Shown here piece after piece: positions 17,859 through 26,132 of a stretch of 43,304 bases of DNA. Source of the DNA: an uncultured Pelagibacteraceae bacterium (lineage in GTDB: Bacteria; Pseudomonadota; Alphaproteobacteria; Pelagibacterales; Pelagibacteraceae); assembly GCA_902518155.1 (NCBI GenBank), contig CABYFA010000009.1:1-43304 (forward strand), given 5' to 3'. Both the position numbers and the translations under genes were made by a program. The notes below the pieces were generated by a model. That model ran no database searches, was not told where the DNA came from, and saw only the letters and a program-made list of their open reading frames with translations. Each line of letters opens with the position of its first letter. The first letter of the stretch is position 1.

Positions 17859-18830
17859 ATGAAATTCTTAAAATATTTATCAACTATTTTAGTTTCATTA
17901 ATTTTGTCAATTAATCTTGCAATTGCAGAGAAATGGGACATGGCTCTAGCTTATGGGGCGGGGAACTTTCATTCTGCAAATGCAGCTGAATTCGCAAAAA
18001 ATGTTACTGAAAAAAGTGGTGGCAAGTTAACAATTGTAACACACCCTGGTGGTTCGTTGTTTAAAGGTGGAGAAATTTTTAGAGCAGTAAGAACAGGTCA
18101 AGCTCAAATTGGTGAGAGATTTATGTCAGCTTTAGGAAAAGAGGATCCACTTTTAGAAGTAGACTCTCAACCATTCTTAGCAACGTCTTACGCCGATGCA
18201 ATGAAGTTATATAAAGCGTCAAAAGACGAAATCGTTAAAGGATTAGACGAAAAAGGCTTGGTATTTCTTTATGCTGTGCCGTGGCCAGCGCAAGGCTTGT
18301 ATAGTAAAAAGGAAATTAACTCTGTTGAAGATTTAAAAGGTCTTAAATTTAGAGCTTATAATTCTGCTACTATTAGAATTGCCGAGCTAACAGGAATGGC
18401 TCCTACAAAAATAGAGGCTGCTGAAATTAGTCAGGCGTTTTCTACAGGTGCAGTAGAAAGTATGATCACATCACCGACTACAGGTAAAAACTCAAAAATT
18501 TGGGAAAATGGTGTGAAATATTTTTATGATATTGCAGCTTGGTTTCCAAAAAACATGATAATTGTGAATAAAGATGCTTGGAATAAATTAGATCAGGCAA
18601 CTAAAGATCTTGTTATGAAACAAGCAGCTTTAGCTGAAAGAAAAGGTTGGCAATTGTCAAAACAAGGGAACGTTGGTGATAAAAAAGCTTTAGCTGATGC
18701 TGGTATGGTAGTCGGTAAAGTAAATGCACCACTACAAGCTCATTTTGAAAAAGTTGGAGAGACTATGGCTAAGGAATGGTCTCAAAAAGCTGGTTCAAGA
18801 GGAGCTGCTGTTTTATCAAGTTATAAATAA
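17859..18830 (+). CDS. dctP: TRAP transporter substrate-binding protein (DctP)
   Basis: A 323-residue DctP-type periplasmic receptor with a signal peptide (cleavage after AIA near residue 23). The mature protein begins EKWDMALAYGAGNFHS; the typical GLKFRAYNSATIRIAELTGMAPTKIEAAEISQAF segment holds the conserved Arg (in FRAY) that usually binds a substrate carboxylate. Ligand is therefore probably a carboxylic acid, but its identity cannot be read from sequence. A strong GGAGG Shine-Dalgarno sits 6 nt before the ATG, rare in this window, which suggests high translation. dctQ and dctM follow after a hairpin. Confidence 0.95.
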   Translation: MKFLKYLSTILVSLILSINLAIAEKWDMALAYGAGNFHSANAAEFAKNVTEKSGGKLTIVTHPGGSLFKGGEIFRAVRTGQAQIGERFMSALGKEDPLLEVDSQPFLATSYADAMKLYKASKDEIVKGLDEKGLVFLYAVPWPAQGLYSKKEINSVEDLKGLKFRAYNSATIRIAELTGMAPTKIEAAEISQAFSTGAVESMITSPTTGKNSKIWENGVKYFYDIAAWFPKNMIIVNKDAWNKLDQATKDLVMKQAALAERKGWQLSKQGNVGDKKALADAGMVVGKVNAPLQAHFEKVGETMAKEWSQKAGSRGAAVLSSYK

Positions 18831-18844
18831 TTCAATTCTTAAAA

Positions 18845-18875
18845 TTAAGGCCACTTAAAATTTGAGTGGCCTTAA
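18845..18875 (+). terminator. Intra-operon hairpin between dctP and dctQ
   Basis: A perfect 11-bp stem TTAAGGCCACT / AGTGGCCTTAA with a 9-nt loop begins 15 nt after the dctP stop and ends 7 nt before dctQ. It lacks a proper T run. It probably acts as an attenuator or 3'-end stabiliser that gives more binding protein than permease, a usual arrangement for SBP-dependent transporters. Confidence 0.7.
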
Positions 18876-18881
18876 ATTGTT

Positions 18882-19364
18882 ATGTTTAAATCACTAGATA
18901 GAAATTTAAATAAACTCTACAAATTTTCAGGTTATGTCGCTGCTTTTTTCTTAATTTTAGTAGCAGTTTTTATTCTTATCGGTATCTCGTCGAGAATATT
19001 TGGTTTTTATATAAGAGGTCTTGCTGAGTATTCAGGTTATTGTATGGCTGCTGCATCTTTTTTTGCATTAGCGTACACATTCGTAGAAGGAGGGCATATT
19101 CGGATTACACTTTTTTTAGAAAAATTATCAGGCACAAAGAAAAAATTTATTGAAACCTGGTGTTTAAGTATTGCAAGCTTTTTTTCAGGATACCTAGCTT
19201 TTTACTTCGTTAAAATGTTAATTATTTCCTATAAATTTCAAGAACGAAGTGAAGGAGCAGATGAAATTTTGATTTGGATTCCTCAAACAAGTGTAGCTAT
19301 TGGATCAACAATTTTTTTTATAAGCGTTTTTCATCAATTTATTTTAACCATCAAAAAAGATTGA
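18882..19364 (+). CDS. dctQ: TRAP transporter small membrane subunit (DctQ)
   Basis: A 160-residue protein with four hydrophobic helices and the DctQ features GLAEYSGYCMAAASFFALAYTFVEGGHIRI. It is the small inner membrane subunit that docks with the binding protein and DctM. It begins 7 nt after the hairpin and its stop immediately precedes the dctM ATG (no gap), so the two are translationally coupled. Confidence 0.93.
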   Translation: MFKSLDRNLNKLYKFSGYVAAFFLILVAVFILIGISSRIFGFYIRGLAEYSGYCMAAASFFALAYTFVEGGHIRITLFLEKLSGTKKKFIETWCLSIASFFSGYLAFYFVKMLIISYKFQERSEGADEILIWIPQTSVAIGSTIFFISVFHQFILTIKKD

Positions 19365-20675
19365 ATGACCGAGATACTTTTAACAATTTTCTTTATCAGT
19401 GTTTTGCTATTTTTTTTAGGATCCGGAATTTGGGTTGCGTTAAGTATGATTGGTGTATCGGCTATTGGCATGATGTTATTTACTTCAAGACCAGTCGGTG
19501 ATGCGATGGCTACAACAATATGGGGCACATCATCCTCTTGGACACTTACTGCATTACCACTATTCGTCTGGATGGGTGAGATTTTATTTAGGACAAAGCT
19601 TTCTGAAAATTTATTCAAAGGATTATCTCCTTGGATGCAAAAATTACCGGGAGGTTTAATCCATGTCAATGTTGTAGGATGCGCATTATTTGCAGCAATT
19701 TCAGGCTCTTCGGCAGCAACTGTTGCAACGGTAGGCAAGATGTCTATTCCCGAATTAAGAAAAAGAAATTATCCTGAAAAAATCTTACTAGGTAGTTTAG
19801 CGGGTTCGGGAACATTAGGTTTGCTGATACCACCATCAATTATATTGATTATTTATGGAGTTGCTGTCCAAGAGTCTATAGCAAAATTATTTATCGCTGG
19901 GATTATTCCTGGGATAATGATTGCACTAATATTTATGTCTTACGTAATTATTTGGTCGTTAATTAATAAAAAATCTATGCCAAAAATTATTGAGGAGTAC
20001 TCATTTTTGGAAAAAATAAAAAGATCAAAACAACTTTTGCCAGTAATAATTTTAATATTAGCTGTTATTGGATCGATATACACAGGAATTGCAACAGCTA
20101 CCGAAGCAGCTTCATTAGGGGTAGTTGGAGCATTAATATTATCTTACTTTCAAAAAAGTTTAACATTAAAAACCTTTAAATCATCTTTACTTGGAGCAAC
20201 TAAAACCTCTTGTATGATCGCTTTTATTTTAGCAGGTTCAACATTTTTATCTTTAGCAATGGGGTTCACTGGATTACCAAGAAATCTAGCTCTCTGGATC
20301 CAAAATATGGAATTATCTCCATATGTTTTGATATTTGTTTTAATGATTTTTTATATAATTTTAGGAATGTTTCTTGATGGTATTTCAGCTGTGGTTTTAA
20401 CAATGGCAATCATTGAGCCTATGATTAGACAAGCAGGTTTTGATATGATTTGGTTTGGTATTTTTTTAGTCATTGTTGTTGAGATGGCACAAATCACTCC
20501 ACCTGTTGGTTTTAATTTATTTGTACTTCAAGGTATGGCAAAAAAAGATATGGGGTATATTGCAAGGAGTGCCTTCCCATTATTCTTATTAATGGTGCTA
20601 GCAGTTATATTAGTCGTGATCTTTCCAGAAATAGCTTTATGGATGCCGGAGCAAATGATTAAAAATATAAATTAG
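19365..20675 (+). CDS. dctM: TRAP transporter large membrane subunit (DctM)
   Basis: A 436-residue permease with about twelve membrane segments. Family motifs include GSGIWVALSMIGV, SGSSAATVATVGKMSIPELRKRNY, SGTLGLLIPPSIILIIYGVA and the C-terminal ITPPVGFNLFVLQG. It uses the Na+/H+ gradient to move the DctP-bound solute inward. Its end converges with a minus-strand TPR gene with a 4-nt overlap, so no terminator room is left. Confidence 0.95.
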   Translation: MTEILLTIFFISVLLFFLGSGIWVALSMIGVSAIGMMLFTSRPVGDAMATTIWGTSSSWTLTALPLFVWMGEILFRTKLSENLFKGLSPWMQKLPGGLIHVNVVGCALFAAISGSSAATVATVGKMSIPELRKRNYPEKILLGSLAGSGTLGLLIPPSIILIIYGVAVQESIAKLFIAGIIPGIMIALIFMSYVIIWSLINKKSMPKIIEEYSFLEKIKRSKQLLPVIILILAVIGSIYTGIATATEAASLGVVGALILSYFQKSLTLKTFKSSLLGATKTSCMIAFILAGSTFLSLAMGFTGLPRNLALWIQNMELSPYVLIFVLMIFYIILGMFLDGISAVVLTMAIIEPMIRQAGFDMIWFGIFLVIVVEMAQITPPVGFNLFVLQGMAKKDMGYIARSAFPLFLLMVLAVILVVIFPEIALWMPEQMIKNIN

Positions 20676-21166
20676 TATTTTGATTTTTCACCTGCAATGA
20701 CAGCTTTCAATTGATCATATTCTTCGCAATTACAACCTTCTAAAACTCCGAGCCTTTCAATTGCAAGATTATGTCTGTTTGTTGCTACATACAATTCGCC
20801 AAGATACTCATTAATACCTTTGTGTTTTGGATCAATAGCTAAACCTTGAAGATAATATTTCTCACCACTCTCAAAATCACCCAGCTTCCTAGTTGTGAAA
20901 CCTAAATAGTTAAGAGTATCAGCTTTGCCAGGCTTTTTTTCATTTGATTTGATTAAAAGCTTTTGCGCTTTTGCATAACTTTTTTGCGCTTTTTCTAATT
21001 TTCCTTTTTTTTCGTATTTTTTAGCACTTTTTATATGTATTACTGCTTTATCATAGTTTGTTTTTGATGCACTTGATCCACCATCGCCTCCACTAGAAGA
21101 ACCAGCTGCAAAAACATTTGTTGTGATAAAGAAGGCAATAGATAATGATAAGATAATTTTTTTCAT
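20672..21166 (-). CDS. Secreted TPR protein with Gly/Ser-rich N terminus
   Basis: A 164-residue protein with a clear signal peptide (cleavage after VFA near residue 20), then a short Gly/Ser linker (GSSSGGDGGSSAS) and three TPR-like helical pairs including TLNYLGFTTRKLGDFESGEKYYLQGLAIDPKH. Two cysteines lie close together in EGCNCEE. It is likely a periplasmic adaptor of unknown partner. It starts 1 nt after the pxpA stop on the same strand, so it is probably the second gene of the pxpA transcript. A homologous layout is seen in the other small TPR protein at 14375, but the sequences are not obviously alike. Confidence 0.75.
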   Translation of the reverse strand: MKKIILSLSIAFFITTNVFAAGSSSGGDGGSSASKTNYDKAVIHIKSAKKYEKKGKLEKAQKSYAKAQKLLIKSNEKKPGKADTLNYLGFTTRKLGDFESGEKYYLQGLAIDPKHKGINEYLGELYVATNRHNLAIERLGVLEGCNCEEYDQLKAVIAGEKSKY

Positions 21167-21167
21167 A

Positions 21168-21941
21168 TTAAATAAATTTTTTCATTTTGTTTAAAGTTTT
21201 TAAATCTAAGCCATTTTCAACTAAGTTATCTCTTATCGACTTAGCTGTTGCTAAAGAACTAAGATTGTCTCCATGTATACAAACAGAATCGATTTCACAA
21301 GGTATTTGCTTCCCGCTGTGACAATTAAGCGACTGAGTTTGAACCATTTTTAATACATGTTTTTTTGCTTGATCGGGGTCAGTTATTAACGCATGAGACT
21401 TTTTTCTTGATACAAGATTGCCATCATCTTCATAATTTCTATCAGCAAAAATTTCACAGGCAAATTTCATGTCTAATTTTTTTGCTGCTTCTTGCATTTT
21501 TGATCCAGTAGGTACGAGATATATTATGTCTTGATTAATATCCTTAATAGTTTTGGCTAAAATTGTAGCTAACTCAATATCCTCGCATGCCATATTATTT
21601 AAGGCTCCATGAGGTTTTACATGAGATACACTTTCTCCATGAGAAGAAGCTATTTTTTGAAGAATTTCATATTGATCGATTATAAGTTTTTTTATTTCAC
21701 TTTCAGAAAGATTCATTCTTTCTCTACCAAAATTTTCTGGATCGTTAAAAGAAGGATGGGCACCAATACTTACTCCATTTTTTTTAGAAATTTTTACTAC
21801 TTGATTCATAGTTTGCTCATCACCAGCGTGATAGCCACAAGCAATATTGGCTGAATTTACAATTTCTAATAAATCTGGATCATATTTATTTGAGTGATGT
21901 TTTGATTTTTCACCTAAATCACAATTTATATTAATTTCCAT
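21168..21941 (-). CDS. pxpA: 5-oxoprolinase subunit A (LamB/YcsF family)
   Basis: About 257 residues from MEININCDLGE, the usual family start, at 21941. The frame is open further, with Met codons at 21947 and 21965. Signature segments are NCDLGE, IACGYHAGDEQTM, SIGAHPSFNDPENFGR and VKPHGALNN, matching the PxpA TIM-barrel active site. With PxpB and PxpC it hydrolyses 5-oxoproline to glutamate using ATP, salvaging a spontaneous glutamine breakdown product. The partner genes pxpB and pxpC lie on the opposite strand, beginning a few nucleotides away, an unusual split of a three-subunit enzyme. Confidence 0.93.
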   Translation of the reverse strand: MEININCDLGEKSKHHSNKYDPDLLEIVNSANIACGYHAGDEQTMNQVVKISKKNGVSIGAHPSFNDPENFGRERMNLSESEIKKLIIDQYEILQKIASSHGESVSHVKPHGALNNMACEDIELATILAKTIKDINQDIIYLVPTGSKMQEAAKKLDMKFACEIFADRNYEDDGNLVSRKKSHALITDPDQAKKHVLKMVQTQSLNCHSGKQIPCEIDSVCIHGDNLSSLATAKSIRDNLVENGLDLKTLNKMKKFI

Positions 21942-21968
21942 ACTCATAAATTGTAAGTATAACATGGC

Positions 21969-22643
21969 ATGATTAAAAATATATCAAATCTTGGTGACGC
22001 AGCTTTATATTGTGATTTTGGGTCTGAAGTAAACAAAGAAATAAATAGTAAAGTAATACGATATTTTAAAAGTATTCAAAAAGAAAATATTGATGGGATC
22101 AATAACTTAACTCCCTCATATAATAAATTAATTATTTCATTCGATCTACGAAAAAAAAATTTTCAAACGATCAAAAAATTAATCGAAAATTTAAATATTA
22201 CTAATGATGATGAATTAGAGACAAATAGAATTAAGATACCCGTTTGTTGTGATGAAAATTTTTCATTAGATATAAAAAGATTAGAGGAAAAGTTACAAAT
22301 AACTCGTGATAAAATTTATGAGAAATTTTTTGGTAAGGAATTTTTTTGCTACATGACTGGTTTTATTGCAGGTATGCCTTTTCTTGGTGATCTGGAAAAT
22401 GAGCTGCAGGCAAAACGTTTGGAAACACCTAGGGTAAAAGTGCCCAAGGGTTCGGTTGGATTAACAGAACAATTTGCTAATGTTTATACATTCGAAAGTC
22501 CTGGTGGGTGGAATATTATTGGAAATACACCACAAGTTATTTTTGATAGCACTAAAGAGAAAAATCCAAATTTAATTAATCCAGGTGATGTAGTTACTTT
22601 TGAGCAAATTACCAAAGATCAATATTACAATAACAATGAATAA
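21969..22643 (+). CDS. pxpB: 5-oxoprolinase subunit B (KipI-like)
   Basis: A 224-residue PxpB. The N terminus ISNLGDAALYCDFG and the C-terminal cyclophilin-like domain (FIAGMPFLGDLE, RLETPRVKVPKGSVGLTEQFANVYTFESPGGWNIIGNTP) are diagnostic. It forms the ATP-dependent complex with PxpC. Its ATG is only 3 nt from the longest possible pxpA frame and 27 nt from the preferred pxpA start, so its promoter must lie within pxpA. The stop overlaps pxpC by 8 nt. Confidence 0.93.
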   Translation: MIKNISNLGDAALYCDFGSEVNKEINSKVIRYFKSIQKENIDGINNLTPSYNKLIISFDLRKKNFQTIKKLIENLNITNDDELETNRIKIPVCCDENFSLDIKRLEEKLQITRDKIYEKFFGKEFFCYMTGFIAGMPFLGDLENELQAKRLETPRVKVPKGSVGLTEQFANVYTFESPGGWNIIGNTPQVIFDSTKEKNPNLINPGDVVTFEQITKDQYYNNNE

Positions 22644-23580
22644 AAATTATTTTGAAATAAAAAGAGCTGGAATAAATACAACATTCCAAGATCAAGGTAG
22701 AAACAATCTTTATCATATTGGTATTCCATTTAGTGGAGCAATGGATAATAGAAATTTTCAAATTTCTAACAAACTTGTTGGTAATGAGGTAAATTTTCCA
22801 ACAATTGAATTTGCCTACCAAGGTCCTTTGTTAAAGTATTTTGGTGAAAATATTAATTTTGCAATTACGGGAGATGTAAAATTTATAATTAGAAAAAAAA
22901 ATAATGCTATCGAAGGAAATTGTTATCAATCTTTCACTTTAGAAAATGGTGATGAATTGGATATTATAAGCACTAATAAATCTGTTTATGGATATTTAGC
23001 AGTAAGTGGTGAATTTGATGTAAATTATCAATGGTCAAGTTGCTCTGTTAACACAAAAGCAAACATAGGTGCAAATGATGGAAAAAAAATAGAAGATGGA
23101 CAAAAGACTTATATTTCAAACATCAATAAAAATTTAAGTAATAAAAAATTAAATTACATTAATACAAAAATTGAAAATATCAGAGTTATTCAAGGGACAA
23201 ATTTTGACTATTTTTCTGATGAGGGAAAAAAAATTTTTTTTGAGAAAGAATTTGTAATATCAAAATTATCAGATCGTATGGGTATGAGACTAGAGGGACC
23301 AAAAATAGAAAATATTGTTGATACCAATATAAAATCGGAAGGTTTATTAAAAGGTGTTATTCAAGTACCTGCAGATGGAAATCCAATTATTATGCTTTCA
23401 GATCATGGCACTATTGGAGGTTATCCTAAAATAGGAGTTGTTATCAGTGCAGATTATGACAAGTTAGTTCAATTAACCCCAGGTTCAAAGATTAAATTTA
23501 AAAAAGTCGAATTAGCTGATGCAGAAACATTATTTAAACTATATGACTTGGAGACGCAAAATTTAATTTCGCAAATTTAA
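22636..23580 (+). CDS. pxpC: 5-oxoprolinase subunit C (KipA-like)
   Basis: About 314 residues from MNKNYFEIKRAG at 22636, the normal start of the family; an open extension to 22600 is inside pxpB and is not used. Conserved segments are AGINTTFQDQGRNNLYHIGIPFSGAMDNRNFQISN, KLSDRMGMRLEG and the C-terminal GVIQVPADGNPIIMLSDHGTIGGYPKIGVV. The 8-nt overlap with pxpB suggests coupled synthesis of the two subunits. The following permease overlaps by 1 nt. Confidence 0.93.
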   Translation: MNKNYFEIKRAGINTTFQDQGRNNLYHIGIPFSGAMDNRNFQISNKLVGNEVNFPTIEFAYQGPLLKYFGENINFAITGDVKFIIRKKNNAIEGNCYQSFTLENGDELDIISTNKSVYGYLAVSGEFDVNYQWSSCSVNTKANIGANDGKKIEDGQKTYISNINKNLSNKKLNYINTKIENIRVIQGTNFDYFSDEGKKIFFEKEFVISKLSDRMGMRLEGPKIENIVDTNIKSEGLLKGVIQVPADGNPIIMLSDHGTIGGYPKIGVVISADYDKLVQLTPGSKIKFKKVELADAETLFKLYDLETQNLISQI

Positions 23581-24458
23581 TGACTTTTATAAGAAATTTA
23601 CCTGGACCATTATTAATTTTTTTAGGTGCATTAAGTTTAAGTTTTGGTGGATTGTTGGTTAAATCTTTTGAGGGAGCTACATTATGGCAAATTCTATTTT
23701 GGCGGTCTTTATTTTTTACTTTAACAGTTTTAGCTTTTTTAATTATTAGCTATAGAACAAAAACAATTGAATTTTTTTACAAATCTGGATTACCAGGATT
23801 TGTTGGTGGAATTATTTTATCTTTTGGCTTTTGTGGATATGTATTTGCTATGTATAATACCACTGTTGCCAATACTAATTTTATCATTTCACTACAAATA
23901 CTATTTCTTGCAATATTTGGGTATTTTTTCCTTAAGGAAAAAATAAATTTAATTACTTTGTTTTCAATCTGTCTGGCTATGACAGGCGTTTTATTAATGG
24001 TTGGCAACTCATTATCTCCTGGAGAATTGTCTGGAAACCTTGCAGCTTTTACAATGCCAATTACATTTGCAGTTTTAATAATGATTGTTAGAAAATTTCC
24101 CTCTGTGGATATGGTGCCTGCCCAGTTCGTTGCCGGCGTGAGTTCCTGTTTAATTGGTTTTTTACTTTCTACTAAAATTATGATTTCTCCTCATGATATC
24201 TTTTTGGGTTTTCTCGCAGGTTTTTTTCAAGTTGGTTTTGGTTTTATATTTATAACTATTGGTGCAAGAACAACACCATCTGCCATGGTAGGAATCATAA
24301 TGTTATCCGAATCTGTCCTAGGACCGATATGGGCATTCCTTTTTGTAAGTGAAAGACCCTCTGTATTTGGATTAATTGGTGGCGCAATTATACTTTCTGC
24401 GGTTTTATTACAATTTTATTCGCTTTTAAGTAAACAAAAAAAAATTGTTTCTGATTGA
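23580..24458 (+). CDS. EamA/DMT-family permease
   Basis: A 292-residue membrane protein with ten hydrophobic helices in two EamA repeats (first LGALSLSFGGLLVKSFEGATLWQILFWRS, second starting near SGNLAAFTMPITFAVL). Members export or import small metabolites. The 1-nt overlap with pxpC puts it in the oxoprolinase transcript, so 5-oxoproline or glutamate-related transport is a fair guess but unproven. It ends 30 nt before the glycine riboswitch. Confidence 0.85.
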   Translation: MTFIRNLPGPLLIFLGALSLSFGGLLVKSFEGATLWQILFWRSLFFTLTVLAFLIISYRTKTIEFFYKSGLPGFVGGIILSFGFCGYVFAMYNTTVANTNFIISLQILFLAIFGYFFLKEKINLITLFSICLAMTGVLLMVGNSLSPGELSGNLAAFTMPITFAVLIMIVRKFPSVDMVPAQFVAGVSSCLIGFLLSTKIMISPHDIFLGFLAGFFQVGFGFIFITIGARTTPSAMVGIIMLSESVLGPIWAFLFVSERPSVFGLIGGAIILSAVLLQFYSLLSKQKKIVSD

Positions 24459-24487
24459 CTTTTTTCCATACATGTAAGAATATCCTG

Positions 24488-24564
24488 CCACGGGAGAGAC
24501 TACAGAATATCGTAGCGCCGAAGGAGCAACCACCCAGGAATCTCTCAGGCAAAAAGGACCGTAA
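24488..24564 (+). ncRNA. Glycine riboswitch, aptamer 1
   Basis: The aptamer is bounded by a P1-like pairing ACGG (24490-24493) with CCGT (24559-24562). It contains a CTAC/GTAG hairpin (24500-24514 region) and the conserved glycine-riboswitch core GCCGAAGGAGCAA followed by CTCTCAGGCAAAAAGGACC. It is the first of two tandem glycine aptamers; the linker to the second is about 7 nt. Glycine riboswitches before gcvT are well established, including in SAR11. Confidence 0.93.
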
Positions 24565-24570
24565 CATATT

Positions 24571-24645
24571 AACTCTGGAAAGAGATTTAATTCTCGCCGA
24601 AGGAGCAAAACTCTCAGGCAAATATACAGATGGGTACAAAGAGTT
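24571..24645 (+). ncRNA. Glycine riboswitch, aptamer 2, abutting gcvT start
   Basis: The second aptamer is closed by a perfect P1, AACTCT (24571-24576) with AGAGTT (24640-24645), and holds the same core (GCCGAAGGAGCAA, CTCTCAGGCAAA). The P1 right arm ends 3 nt before the gcvT ATG and contains the only purine-rich GAG that could serve as a ribosome site. No terminator hairpin fits between aptamer and start codon. Control is therefore more likely at translation initiation than by transcription termination; this mechanism is inference. Confidence 0.93.
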
Positions 24646-24648
24646 AAT

Positions 24649-25752
24649 ATGGAAACAAAAAAAACATCGCTGTACCAATTACACCAAGACTGTAACGCAA
24701 AATTTGTTGAATTTGCAGGCTATCAAATGCCAATACAATATTCGGAAGGTATTGTAGAAGAACACAAATTCACAAGAAATCACTCAGGTATCTTTGATGT
24801 TTCTCATATGGGTCAGCTATTTATTTATGGTGGTGAAGACTTAATCAAAGATTTAGAAAAAATTTTTCCTTTAGATCTTAAAAATTTGAAATTAAATCAT
24901 TCAAAATACAGTTTCTTAATGGACAAAGATGCTGGGATACATGATGATTTAATTATCACAAAAACAAAAGAAGGCTTTTTGATAATCCTTAATGCAGCAT
25001 GTAAAGATAATGACTTTAAAATTTTAAAAGAATTTCTTGGAGACAAGTACAAAATGGTTCTGGATGAAAATAGATCTCTAATTGCCATTCAGGGTCCTAA
25101 ATCATCAGAAATTCTTAATGATGTTATTAATGGTGTGAAAGATCTAAATTTTATGTCTGGAAACTGGTTTACATTTGAAAATCAGAAAGTTTATATTACG
25201 CGATCTGGTTACACAGGTGAAGACGGATTTGAGATATCAATTGTAAATGATTTTGTAGACCAATTAACTAGAGAATTAATCAACAAAGGATCTAAATTGA
25301 TAGGTCTTGGAGCAAGAGATACATTAAGATTGGAAGCAGGTTTATGTCTTTATGGTCATGATCTTGATAAAGACAAAACTCCAGTGGAAGCAAATTTAAA
25401 GTGGGCTATTTCAAAAGAAAGAATCTCTAAGGGAGATTTTATTGGCTCTGACATAATTATTAAACAATTAAATTTTGGTGTCAGTAAAATAAGAGTTGGA
25501 ATTAAACCTGAAGGCAGAATTATTGCTAGAGAAAAAACAAAAATATTTAATCAATCAGATGTTCATATTGGAGAAATCACAAGTGGTACATTTGGACCAA
25601 GTGTTAATGGACCTGTTGCAATGGGTTATGTGGAAAATGAATTTTCAAAAAAAAATACTAAAGTATTTTTAGAAGTCAGAGGTAAAAAACATCCTGCAAG
25701 TATTTGCAGCTTACCATTTTATAAAAAAAGTTATGTCAAAGGGGTAAACTAA
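24649..25752 (+). CDS. gcvT: Glycine cleavage system T protein (aminomethyltransferase)
   Basis: A 367-residue GcvT of normal length. Motifs include [45 protein letters not shown] and [19 protein letters not shown]. It moves the aminomethyl group from lipoyl-GcvH to tetrahydrofolate, releasing ammonia and 5,10-methylene-THF. It is the first gene after the tandem glycine riboswitch, so it is induced or otherwise set by glycine. It overlaps gcvH by 1 nt (TAATG). Confidence 0.97.
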   Translation: METKKTSLYQLHQDCNAKFVEFAGYQMPIQYSEGIVEEHKFTRNHSGIFDVSHMGQLFIYGGEDLIKDLEKIFPLDLKNLKLNHSKYSFLMDKDAGIHDDLIITKTKEGFLIILNAACKDNDFKILKEFLGDKYKMVLDENRSLIAIQGPKSSEILNDVINGVKDLNFMSGNWFTFENQKVYITRSGYTGEDGFEISIVNDFVDQLTRELINKGSKLIGLGARDTLRLEAGLCLYGHDLDKDKTPVEANLKWAISKERISKGDFIGSDIIIKQLNFGVSKIRVGIKPEGRIIAREKTKIFNQSDVHIGEITSGTFGPSVNGPVAMGYVENEFSKKNTKVFLEVRGKKHPASICSLPFYKKSYVKGVN

Positions 25753-26132
25753 TGAGTGAAGTAAAATATTCAAAAGAACACGAGTGGATTAAATTAGATG
25801 GAGATGTTGCAACAATTGGTATCACAAAACATGCTACAGAGATGTTAGGTGATATAGTTTTTGCAGAACTTCCAGAAAAAGGTTCTAGCGTAGAGAAAGA
25901 TGGTACAGCTGGTGTTGTAGAGTCGACCAAAGCTGCTAGTGATGTATATACCCCTGTGAGTGGTGAAGTAGTTGATACCAATCAAGCTATAGTAGATGAT
26001 CCATCAAAGATTAATCAAGACCCGGAGGACTCAGCGTGGTTTTTTAAACTAAAAATAAAAGATCCATCAGAAATGGATACTTTAATGAATAAAGACGATT
26101 ACGATAAATTTGCAAAGGAGACTTCAGCATAA
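25752..26132 (+). CDS. gcvH: Glycine cleavage system H protein
   Basis: A 126-residue lipoyl carrier. The lipoylation site is K60 in [20 protein letters not shown], and the start [14 protein letters not shown] is typical. It shuttles the aminomethyl intermediate between GcvP and GcvT and the electrons to lipoamide dehydrogenase (not encoded here). It overlaps both neighbours by 1 nt, so stoichiometric translation by reinitiation is likely. Confidence 0.97.
   Translation: MSEVKYSKEHEWIKLDGDVATIGITKHATEMLGDIVFAELPEKGSSVEKDGTAGVVESTKAASDVYTPVSGEVVDTNQAIVDDPSKINQDPEDSAWFFKLKIKDPSEMDTLMNKDDYDKFAKETSA

Noticed and set aside
24388..24757. Short open frames on both strands across the glycine riboswitch
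   Set aside because: They cover a structured RNA with clear aptamer conservation and have no protein family features.
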